A stretch of 64,000 bases of DNA, from NCBI GenBank assembly GCA_964019425.1, contig OZ025820.1:868001-932000 (forward strand), given 5' to 3'. Positions 19,455 to 28,411 of this stretch are shown piece by piece. Within the stretch, counting starts at the first letter, position 1. Every line of letters starts with the position of its first letter. The notes under the pieces were generated by a model. That model worked only from the letters and a program-made list of their open reading frames with translations, was not told where the DNA came from and made no database searches. Made by a program: the position numbers and the translations under genes. Source of the stretch: Flectonema sp. DT1601. Lineage: Eukaryota; Euglenozoa; Diplonemea; Diplonemida; Diplonemidae.

Positions 19455-20492
19455 ATGGCATCTAAACTAGTTGAGATTCTGGGAATAAGTGAGACTCAGG
19501 CTAAGAACCTAATCGAAGCTGCTGGTGGTGATGTCCAGTTAGCAATGAATTTGTATTGTTCAGAGTCTCCAGCAGCAGCTCGGGATGCACCAAACGCTCA
19601 AGTACCTCAGCCAGTTCCAGAACCGGTGTTACCAGAAGCACCAGTTGAGCCAGTTGAAGAAGAATATGTTATAAGGCCTGGAGGTAAAATGATAAGAGTT
19701 CGCATTGCTACTCAATCTGGTCAGAAGGATCTCTCTGTTGATAACTTTACCATGATGGGTCTGTTTGAACAGCAAATCTCAGAAATCAGCACCCTCGACA
19801 TCTCAGAACAAGTCCTCCTCATCGGCTTTCCTCCTTCAAAAGTTCAAATTCCAAGAACAGCAACTATTGATGAAGCTGGTATCAAAAGTGGTGAGAAGAT
19901 TACTGTTCAAAAGGGTGAGAATGTAGAAGTCAAGAAAGGACATACAAAGGGAAGGTACATCCCTCCATCGGCAGCGAAGGGAAGTTTTACAAAACGTGAG
20001 ATGCCAGCTGATAATAGTTGCATGTTTCATTCTGTCAACTATGTTTTATATGACAAGAAACAAGGTGAGCCTGAGAAGCTTAGAAAGATGATTGCTGAAA
20101 CTGTTCTATCAAACCCTCAAAAGTTCAATGCGACTTTCTTAGGTCAGCCTAATCAGTACTACGCTGCATGGATCATGCAGAAGGACACCTGGGGAGGAGC
20201 TATTGAACTTTCAATATTATCAGTTTTATTACAAACTGAGATCGTCGCATTAGACGTTCAAACAACCAGAATGTACCGCTACGGTGAAGACGAAGACTAC
20301 ACTACAAGAGTCTTTATTCTTTACTCTGGTAAGCACTACGATGCCATGGCTCTTGCTGAACATGGAGGTGCTCAACAAGGAACTGCTGATCAGGTTATTT
20401 TTAATAAAAGGGATGAATCTGTTCTAAAGAAAGCCACTGACTTCATCCAACTAGAACACGATAGAATGATTGCCTCTGGAGGTGATAAATAA
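19455..20492 (+). CDS. OTU1/YOD1-type deubiquitinase without zinc finger
   Basis: 345 residues from ATG 19455. N-terminal UBA-like segment (LVEILGISETQAKNLIEAAGG, about 4-24), then a UBX-like domain (about 75-155) and an OTU cysteine protease domain. The catalytic motif is PADNSCMFHSVNYVL with the nucleophile Cys at about residue 191; further OTU blocks are WGGAIELSILS and the histidine region YSGKHYDAMAL. OTU1 removes ubiquitin from p97/Cdc48 clients in ER-associated degradation. Animal and yeast OTU1 end in a C2H2 zinc finger; here the C-terminus stops without one, and a UBA-like domain sits at the front instead. Confidence 0.85.
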   Translation: MASKLVEILGISETQAKNLIEAAGGDVQLAMNLYCSESPAAARDAPNAQVPQPVPEPVLPEAPVEPVEEEYVIRPGGKMIRVRIATQSGQKDLSVDNFTMMGLFEQQISEISTLDISEQVLLIGFPPSKVQIPRTATIDEAGIKSGEKITVQKGENVEVKKGHTKGRYIPPSAAKGSFTKREMPADNSCMFHSVNYVLYDKKQGEPEKLRKMIAETVLSNPQKFNATFLGQPNQYYAAWIMQKDTWGGAIELSILSVLLQTEIVALDVQTTRMYRYGEDEDYTTRVFILYSGKHYDAMALAEHGGAQQGTADQVIFNKRDESVLKKATDFIQLEHDRMIASGGDK

Positions 20493-20945
20493 TTCACCTC
20501 CAGGGAAAAAACTTTTGTTCTTCTTCAAGTGTCATACAAGTTCTTAACTAGCCTTATTATCTGTGTGGTTGTATTCCTCTCTTCCTATTAGACCAGCAGT
20601 TAGAGTTATTGCGTTGTGGTTAATTTAAAAACACATCCAACGTTCCTCGTGATTGTGAATTAGACCTTCCCACCTTCCCCAGTTTTTTTTTTTTTTTTTT
20701 TTGGATTCCTAGCTGGCCATCCCAACCAGTCAGTGTGTGTTAAATAAGCAGCTGATACTGCCTAGCTGTGCCAGTCAAGGCAGCGGCTCATTGATTTCAA
20801 GAAGGGAAAAAAAAAAAAAAAAAAAAACTCCTTTTGATGTAATGTTGATGACTGATGAGTATATTGACTGATTTATTACTTTTTTTTTTTTTTAAAAAAA
20901 CAAAACAACAACAGGCATTCTTAACAGGAGAAAAATAATTGATTG
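20493..20945. other. Spacer with a structured segment
   Basis: T run about 20683-20702 and A run about 20810-20827 flank a G+C-richer block (about 20745-20795) that folds as CTGCC/GGCAG with an outer AGC/GCT. No ORF. Confidence 0.5.
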
Positions 20946-22026
20946 ATGGCCCTACCATCACATAATTCAAACCTAAAATGGAAACTGGTGTTGGGATTCG
21001 GAGTGACTGGTTTCGTCCTTCTCTTCCTGTTGGGTTATAATCTAGGAAGTCTTAACCAAGACACGAAGAACCAAACTTTAAAATCATTGAGAAAGAAAGC
21101 TCATGACACAACCGTTGCGAGATTACGTTCTTGTCAAAAGAGAAAAATGGACGACAAAAGGAGAACTGTAAGCGAGAGTAACGACGTTCGTGACACTGGT
21201 GACTACGTTGAGATTCTAGAAAAAGAAACTCTTGCCACTGATGCTCTCTCAATTGAATTAAAAGAAGAACTAAACCACTGTATGGATATCAGACACGAGG
21301 TCGACTTGAAGGCTGAAAACCTCACTGCGGTATGTACTGGTTACTTCCTGATGTCGATCTTAACTTTCTGAAGAAGAAAAAAACTATAAAAAACAGATTA
21401 TTGAAAAACTCCAACAACAAAATACCGAATTGTTATCTTACACAGAGAGTGCTGGATTAAATAGTATGCGTTTCGTATTACTTAAAGAGTAGACTGTTAA
21501 TGGAAATTACAATCAAAACCCCAAAATAGGAACCGTAGAACAGAAGCGTAACGTAATGAGAGGACGTATTCGCGCCCTCCGTCTTGACAATAAGGCGATG
21601 CGCAACAGAAAGGTTCAGAGAGAGTTAAAAATCAAACAGAGGAGACAAGCTCACGAACAGCAAGAAGCAGACGAGCTGAAGAGAAGTGAAAAGGAGAGAG
21701 CTGACGAAGAACAAAGAGTGAAAGATGAAGAAGAGCAGAAGGCGAGGAAGGAAGAAGAAGAGATTGTTGGGAGAAAGGAAGCAGCAAAGAAAATGAGAGA
21801 GGAGGAGGAAGTTGTTGTAGTAAAATCGAAACGTCGTCGTAGCAATTCCGACGATGAGGAAGAGGAACCTCGTACGAGACGTTCCCGTCGTTCGCAACGT
21901 TCAGAGGAAGACGACGAAGAAGCTGAACCTCCTCGTCGTCGTCACCGCACGTCCCGAAGCAAATCCCGGTCTGATGACGATGAGGAACAACCCCGCCGCC
22001 GCTCTACCCGCTCAGGAGACGAGTAG
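20946..22026 (+). CDS. Single-pass coiled-coil membrane protein with charged tail, two introns
   Basis: Exons 20946-21329, 21397-21463 and 21530-22026; introns 21330-21396 (GTATGT...AACAG) and 21464-21529 (GTATGC...AATAG) keep one frame for 315 residues. A hydrophobic helix at about 14-36 (LVLGFGVTGFVLLFLLGYNLG) is followed by a long coiled coil of Lys/Glu/Arg-rich heptads, then an alternating acidic and Arg-Ser-rich tail (DDEEEEP, RRRSTRS). Topology looks type II. The tail resembles RS-like or nucleic-acid-binding low-complexity regions. No family recognised. Confidence 0.72.
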
Positions 22027-22223
22027 CTCCTCCCTTGAAGATGAGCCGTTGATTAAAGGAACGGCTCTACATTTGGTACCATCTGGTCATCGACAAGCCT
22101 TATATAGGCTTCTGCCGATTTGCTCTCAGCAATTAACTATAGAAACTGAAGCATTACAGGAATACGTAGTGAAAATATATTTTTTGCTCTCTTTTTTTTC
22201 ATACGTTGTGTGAAATGTATTTT

Positions 22224-22255
<32 letters not shown>

Positions 22256-23140
22256 GAGTGTTCAACTAACCCGCTAAAAAAAAACTGCAGGTTTGCGGCT
22301 TTTTTTTTTTGTCGGTTTCTGTTGTACAACAACATCCAAGCAAGGCCAGGAAGGTCCGTCACACGTGAGTTATTTTATAGTAAGCCACTTGTTGTGGAAT
22401 ACTTAGCAACTATTTAAGGTTTTCGTACCTTGAAAAAGACGCGATTTACACTTGCTTCGGTTGGCCCTGAATATTATAGTAGCGCACCATTTGGTTGCCT
22501 TTATGTGATGAAGGAGTCAACAAGGGACCCTTGAGATTAGTGAAAAGTTTCATTTTCCATTTGCCGTGGAAAATGCACATGTTTTTAAATTTGTGAGAAA
22601 CATTGAAGTGAATATATGAGAGAATGCTGCACTCGTTTTTTTTTTTTTTTTCTTCGTTTTTTTTTTTGACATCATAATCTTTTTGTGGAAAAAAAAAAAA
22701 AAAAAAAACTTGAACAATTTTTTTGGTTACTTTTCCACTTCTTATCCACGACGTGTTTACGAGTAAGTAGCAGAATAAGAAAAATAAAAGTGTAAACGTA
22801 CTCCCCCCGCAATTCCCGTTTTCTTCAAAAGCCTGACCAGATTAGTTTTTGTTTTAAATGTTTTTTTTTTTTTTTTATTTTATGAATTGATTTCTAAAAA
22901 TATAATTTGAATTACAGGCCAACCACCTCATATCAGCACACACTACTATATTAGAGATCTCTGTAGAGTCATTGCAGCCGATTATAAAAAGAATGCCGTT
23001 TCAATAACACATATGGCAATTGTTGATATTCTTATATTGCAAACCGTTTTTTTTTGGCCGAAACCTATTTTCGTTTTAGCTAGTTTTCAAGTTGCTTTCC
23101 ATTTAATATTAGTATCAAGTTTACTCCCCCAGCAGATTAA
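22027..23140. other. Long A+T-rich spacer
   Basis: Homopolymer tracts near 22219-22255, 22637-22670, 22688-22707 and 22860-22876. No supported gene. The leader of the kinase gene ends TCCCCCAGCAG five bases before its ATG. Confidence 0.6.
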
Positions 23141-24343
23141 ATGAATAAAGTACAAAAGATATTACAGTGGGGTAAGCCGAAAAGCAAACCAAGCAGAAGG
23201 AGGGTTAGTGGAGGAAAAAACGACGAAGAAGATGAAGATGACTGGGAAATGATTGATGAACATGGGGAATGTACGAATTATGAACCAGAATCACCCTATG
23301 CTTTACTATTTAAGGAAAGAACAGCAAAAACCCGAGTTCACAGTATGGACTTCGAACGCCTTGCGCTTCTTGGAAGAGGAGCAACTGGAACTGTTTGCCT
23401 AGTGAGGTTTAAGAGAGATGGTAAAACATTCGCATTGAAATCAATTGATAAAAAGGACGTTGTTCCGAACAGTAAGAATGAAGCCTGTCCCGCTATCCGA
23501 GAGAAAGAAGTCTTAAAAAGAACAACCGGATGTCAATTTCTAGTAAAAATGCACTACTGCTTCCAATCTAAAACGAAACTATACTTCGTCCTGGATTATA
23601 TGGCTGGCGGAACAATCTTTTCGTTGACGAAACATCTTCCAGATAATAGAGCAACAGAGAAGGCTGCGAGGCATCTATGTGCTCAAGTGTACCTTGCTTT
23701 AACATATTTGCATGATCATGGTATCATTTATCGTGACTTAAAGGCGGAGAATGTATTACTTGATGAGAACGGCAATGCAAGACTCGCAGACTTTGGAATA
23801 TCCAGGCAACTTGATGATGGTCGTGCGCAATCATTTGTCGGATCTGCCTACTACATAGCTCCAGAAATATTAACCGGAGCACCTTATTCGTATGCAGTCG
23901 ATTGGTGGTCGTTTGGAGTTCTTTGTTATAATTTAATTACGGGAGAGTATCCGTTTTATGGTAAGCAAGTTAATGATATTTTTAATTCTATTGTTAGAAA
24001 GAATTTTAAATTCTATTCTCCAGTCTCACCTGAGGCTGCGGACTTGATTGGTAGACTGCTAACGAAAGATGAAAGTAAAAGACTAACAGCAGACGGGATT
24101 AAATCCCATCCGTGGTTTGCTAACTTTGACTGGAGTAAAGTCTATCTCAATGAACCAGCACCTGGTTGGCAAGCACCTAACGAAATGATAAACGAAGCTG
24201 AAGCAGCAAACATGAATGGACAAACAGTTGGAGGAGACTCAGTTCCTGTAAAACCCGGAGCCAATGGAGGAAGCTTATTTGCAGACTTCTCTTACGACAA
24301 TACACAAGCTTGGCAAGGCTCGGTCCCACGAGATGCTAGTTAG
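23141..24343 (+). CDS. AGC-family serine/threonine kinase
   Basis: 400 residues. Kinase core about 68-325: glycine loop LGRGATGTV, ATP lysine in FALKSIDK, catalytic loop YRDLKAEN, DFG in LADFGIS, activation segment GSAYYIAPEIL, then DWWSFGVL. YRDLK..N and SAYYIAPE are typical AGC signatures. The C-terminal tail carries a hydrophobic motif LFADFSYD that fits F-x-x-F-S/T-F/Y, the site through which PDK1/TORC2-type inputs act. The N-terminus is acidic and disordered. Likely an S6K/PKA/SGK-like signalling kinase; the subgroup is not resolved. Confidence 0.88.
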   Translation: MNKVQKILQWGKPKSKPSRRRVSGGKNDEEDEDDWEMIDEHGECTNYEPESPYALLFKERTAKTRVHSMDFERLALLGRGATGTVCLVRFKRDGKTFALKSIDKKDVVPNSKNEACPAIREKEVLKRTTGCQFLVKMHYCFQSKTKLYFVLDYMAGGTIFSLTKHLPDNRATEKAARHLCAQVYLALTYLHDHGIIYRDLKAENVLLDENGNARLADFGISRQLDDGRAQSFVGSAYYIAPEILTGAPYSYAVDWWSFGVLCYNLITGEYPFYGKQVNDIFNSIVRKNFKFYSPVSPEAADLIGRLLTKDESKRLTADGIKSHPWFANFDWSKVYLNEPAPGWQAPNEMINEAEAANMNGQTVGGDSVPVKPGANGGSLFADFSYDNTQAWQGSVPRDAS

Positions 24344-24749
24344 TAGTTGTGATATTTTATTCGAATGTCTATTTGTGGACACCTTCACATGCGTACTCCA
24401 GATTACTTAAAAGCGTTTAGTTCTTCGTATGAAAAGTACTAAGTGTTTTTATTTTCATTCTTTCTTTTTTTTTTTTTTTGTTGTTGTTTGTCATTTTTGT
24501 GAACAAGTTTGAAGACGCTCAAGATTCTCTAGCAGATGCTTTCCCAGAGGGCTGCCCACCAAAGAAAATAACAGAATAGGAAGAACGGAAAAAAAAAAAA
24601 AAATCTCTTTGGAAGCTACGATGACTTTCACATTTGCTCTCACCTAGCCCTAATCCTCCTGCCCTGTAAGGCTAATAATTTCTTTTTAGTTTATATAACA
24701 GATAACACCAAGGCAATTTTTAGTTTTTAGTAGTATTGTTGAGTAAATT

Positions 24750-24781
<32 letters not shown>

Positions 24782-25438
24782 CTAACAAAGTACGACTCTG
24801 ACGACAATGAGGTCGGAAAGTTTTCCAGCCCTTTGCCTTTTTTTTTTTTAATGGAGGCCTATTGTTTTTTGTCAGCGTTTTGTGCACAGTTTTAAAAACA
24901 GCACCAATGCTTAGATTCCATCTCGGTGACTGCTGCCTGATCTTAATTGATATGGTAACACTGTAGAGCTGATGGTCTTAATCTTATTTTTTTTATTTTT
25001 TTCTCGTTAAAGTGCAATTGTGTGGAGTCGTCAATACGTAAAAATAGTTTTGCCTTCTTTCCGAATCCGTACAAAGAGACAAACTTTTTTAAAACAAAAA
25101 ACTAAAATACAACAATCAACTGTCAGTATAGTTACCAGCGCGCTGACCATTTATTGTTTGATCAATTGTGGGGGAAAGGAATGAAAAAAAAAAAGGGCAT
25201 TGGTCCAGTTTTGTTCAACGTAGAAGAGGAAGAAATGAAAATTATGAGTAAAAAGGAGATAGAAGAGGAAATCAGAACTACTAACCAACTGATCCTGTCT
25301 ATAAGGTTTTGTCGTACGTAATTTTTTAGTTGTCAATTCGTTTCTTTAGTTTTGCAAGTCGGTCTTTCGCAAGCAGATAATTATTTCAAAAAACCCTCAG
25401 TCATTACTATTCTACAAACAGTAAAGTAAACAGACAAC
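24344..25438. other. Spacer with one exon-like block and a microsatellite
   Basis: Positions 24508-24579 read as an open tail ending in TAG (FEDAQDSLADAFPEGCPPKK) after a T-rich, acceptor-like GAACAAG, but I could not find an upstream exon that joins in frame with a donor of the type used here. A (CTAA/CCAA) repeat lies at 24751-24787. The rest shows T and A runs only. Confidence 0.4.
24751..24787. repeat. CTAA/CCAA tetranucleotide microsatellite
   Basis: About nine tandem 4-base units, changing from CTAA to CCAA and back, seen directly in the sequence. Confidence 0.9.
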
Positions 25439-26164
25439 ATGCTTAACAGGTTTGCGTTAATTTTGTTGTTACTAGGAGTAGTTACAGCGGGAGTACCATG
25501 TGAAGGTGGACCTTGTGTATCTCAAGCAACTTGTAAGGCTGGTTTCAAATGTTATGAAAGAACGAGAGGAGGAGCAGTTGGAATTTGTCTGACTCAAGTT
25601 GAGTCGAAATATGGCTGCGACATTTGTGAGGAAGGCGTCTGTTGGCCTCTTGGTAGTAAACACAACAAGGACACTGCAATGCAACAACTTCTAAAAGAAT
25701 ATAAAATCGAACTCGAACAGAAAGATTATCAACTTCGTCACGAAGAGAAACTACTTCACTCAAAACGCACTTCTTCAGTTGTGAAGTATGTTGTTATCGG
25801 AGCTGTGACATTTGCGTTCGTAATTTTAGTGATATTCTTATTTGAGAGATTCTATCCTAGAAGAAGACGTAGTACAAGACCACCACCACCACCACCAGAA
25901 ATCATTCGAATTGACCCTGAGTCAAGCGACGACTCGTCAGTCGAAAGCGAAACAGAAAATCTTCTACGCGACGAAGTCGAAGATTCAACACCAGACTTAG
26001 ATCCTGAAGATGCAAACACGTGTAAAATCTGTTTTGATCACGCTATTGATTGTGTCCTTCTTGACTGTGGACACATGTGTGTTTGCATGTCTTGTGCAAA
26101 ACGAATGAAGCTTTGTCCAATGTGCAGAAAGCCAATCCGTAAGAGAAAGAGAATTTATAAATAA
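25439..26164 (+). CDS. Membrane-anchored RING E3 ligase
   Basis: 241 residues. Signal peptide [18 protein letters not shown], then a Cys-rich lumenal part (eight cysteines in the first 65 residues), a charged coiled segment, a transmembrane helix at about 120-141 ([19 protein letters not shown]), a proline run and acidic cytosolic linker, and a C-terminal C3HC4 [37 protein letters not shown]. The RING type resembles MUL1/IAP-like fingers, which recruit E2 enzymes. Single-pass topology with the RING at the cytosolic end suggests ubiquitination at the ER or another membrane. Confidence 0.82.
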   Translation: MLNRFALILLLLGVVTAGVPCEGGPCVSQATCKAGFKCYERTRGGAVGICLTQVESKYGCDICEEGVCWPLGSKHNKDTAMQQLLKEYKIELEQKDYQLRHEEKLLHSKRTSSVVKYVVIGAVTFAFVILVIFLFERFYPRRRRSTRPPPPPPEIIRIDPESSDDSSVESETENLLRDEVEDSTPDLDPEDANTCKICFDHAIDCVLLDCGHMCVCMSCAKRMKLCPMCRKPIRKRKRIYK

Positions 26165-27097
26165 GATACTTCTTACTTACCAAGCAGCCTCTATTTGTTC
26201 AGAACGAACAGGTCCAGTAACAGCTTTGTATTTAATACTTGCCACGAAATTACTTCTTTCTGCACGCCGTCTATAATGATACGAATGTTTTGACGTTCTT
26301 ATTGTTTTTGAAAAAAAAAAAAGTAAAGAAAGAAAGAAATAAAAGAAAGAAAAAAACAGAAAAATTCGATTCCCTTCTCCATCTCGAAACCTATCCTCCT
26401 GTTTGATGATATCCCTCCCAATGATACACTCGAAATAAAATACTTTAGAAGAAGAGAGAGAGAGAGTGAGTGCTATCTATCTAAAGAACTAAATAAAAAG
26501 ATGGCATTCAAAAAAACGTGTACTGTGCGCATTGTGTTTCATATTTCCCTGGTTTCCCCATTTTGTTGGATTTCTGGCTTATCTTTTGGTTTCTCTCTTC
26601 GCATCCCCTAACTTCCATTTTTCTTTGTTAGTTGCCGACGTCAATGAGCGCCTGTGCTTCGAACAAAAGTATTGTCATAAAAAAAAAAATGATATAAAAA
26701 AAATTTGTATTCGCGGTTGGGACTGGAAGAAAAAGAATAAAAAAGACATCCCCCTAGTCTGTAAAAAGCTGAGGAAGAATTTAGTCTTTTGTTAATTTCT
26801 TATCCAAGTAAGGTCTTTAGCGGAAAGGAGTTGTAACTTCTTCGTGCTGTGAACCTCATCCCCCATCCCGTCTGTTGATATATTTTAGTATCTTCCGTAA
26901 GTTGGTATGCTACAGTGTTGTGGACTTTTTTTTTTGTAAGGAACGATTGGAAAACTTTTCTTAACATTCATTCATATTGATAATCTCATAATAGTCTTCA
27001 ATATATTGTGATCGATCATTTTATACATCCTTGGGAAAGTGTTCTATGTTTAGGTATTCAAGTATTTAGTAAACATTTTCAACAGCTATCAGTAAAA
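26165..27097. other. Spacer
   Basis: Purine-rich and T-rich tracts, a short GA repeat near 26451-26466, no supported gene. TTTCAACAG about 13 nt before the next ATG is a good acceptor. Confidence 0.55.
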
Positions 27098-27909
27098 ATG
27101 AATAAGATTATTGCACTCCTGCTTCTTGTTGGTGTCGTTGCGGTTGCGGTATGTTTTTTTATATATTCTAGTTTTTTTTTTTGGTAAGTAATAATAGAGA
27201 AAGGAACACGACTAATGTAGCTCACAACACATCATCACTCACACGAATACAGGCACAAGATGATGGATGGGTGGAACCAGAGCCACCTACCGATGCTGAG
27301 ATCAAAAAGATGAAAGTTAAGGAACTGAAATCCTTCTTAAGCGACAGAGGATTGAAGTGCCAGGACTGCTTCGAGAAGGGTGACTACAGCAAAATGGTAA
27401 AGCAGAGCAGGTTTGATATTACTTTTGAACAGCTTCTCGCTTAGGGACTCATCTTTATCCTTTTATAAAATATCACTTTAATAACAAACAGAGCCACTCC
27501 AATTCTTGCCTCAAAGCGCCCAAGAAAGGTCAGCAAGGAACCAATTCAGGACCAGTGGAAGAAGGTTGCCAATGACATCTGTATCGAGGAAGGTCTTGAC
27601 GAGAAGAAGTGCAAGAACTTCGCCAAGGTTGTTGAAGGAAGTTTTGAAATGCACGGACGTAGAGTTAGCAAGCAGCTTCACAAACCACAACACGAGTTGG
27701 CGAAGACATCATTTGAAGAGCCGTACGTAGCAGCCGGACAGAAGATCTTGAAACAGGTTGTAAAATGGATGGCTAAGAATAATATCATCAAGCAGGATCC
27801 TATCAGAGAAAAGGTTGACAACTCTATCAAAATGTACCTTACTGCCGTAGGTGCTGATAACGTAAACCCGATGGTTGAGAAGTTGAACGAGCGTGATGAT
27901 GAGCTCTAA
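27098..27909 (+). CDS. ER-resident MANF/canopy-like protein, two introns
   Basis: Exons 27098-27148, 27253-27410 and 27492-27909; introns 27149-27252 (GTATGT...ATACAG) and 27411-27491 (GTTTGA...AACAG). The joined product has 208 residues. Exon 1 is exactly a signal peptide (MNKIIALLLLVGVVAVA). Exon 2 encodes a SAP-like domain as in the C-terminal half of MANF (IKKMKVKELKSFLSDRG, CQDCFEKGDY). Exon 3 encodes a helical region with a CxxxxxxxxxC pair (CIEEGLDEKKC) resembling saposin/canopy-type folds. The last residues RDDEL are an ER-retention signal. The order SAP-first differs from animal MANF. Likely a lumenal folding or stress factor. Confidence 0.78.
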
Positions 27910-28195
27910 GCGCACTTGACTTCCGTAAAAAGCCAATCACCAAAGCACCGGGTGACATTCCGCATCAATAAAAAAAATGCGAGAATGAGATAACTACGCG
28001 ACAGCAAAGACGAAATACATGAAAAAATGAAAAAAGTGTTTTCCCCTTCCTCCCAAAAGGATAACGCCTTCAATGAGTGCGATTATCTTCTCCTCTTTTA
28101 AGGACCTATTTTAGCTCTACCGTTGGAAAAGGTCTCGGTCATTGCGTATAAGTTATACTCCGGCTGTCAAGTTGTATCGAAAGAGAAAGAAATGT

Positions 28196-28227
<32 letters not shown>

Positions 28228-28411
28228 TCTGCAACCCTCGTTAGAAACTCACTGGGAGAGTAGCAGTTCTTGTGTTCGTTATTTTGATATAATTTACTGC
28301 ATTCATTATAACCAGCATTCCATGATAACTACACTGTAGTAGAAGTATTCCTGTTGTTGTTGTTCTTATAACTGTTAATTATTACTTTCACAGAGAGGCA
28401 TCGTTCTGAAG
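27910..28411. other. Spacer
   Basis: Holds a T run at about 28197-28226 and ordinary A+T-rich sequence. TTTCACAG lies about 18 nt before the next ATG. No gene supported. Confidence 0.55.

Noticed and set aside
22440-22475. U6-like start CTTGCTTCGG
   Set aside because: No ACAGAGA box or U6 stem follows.
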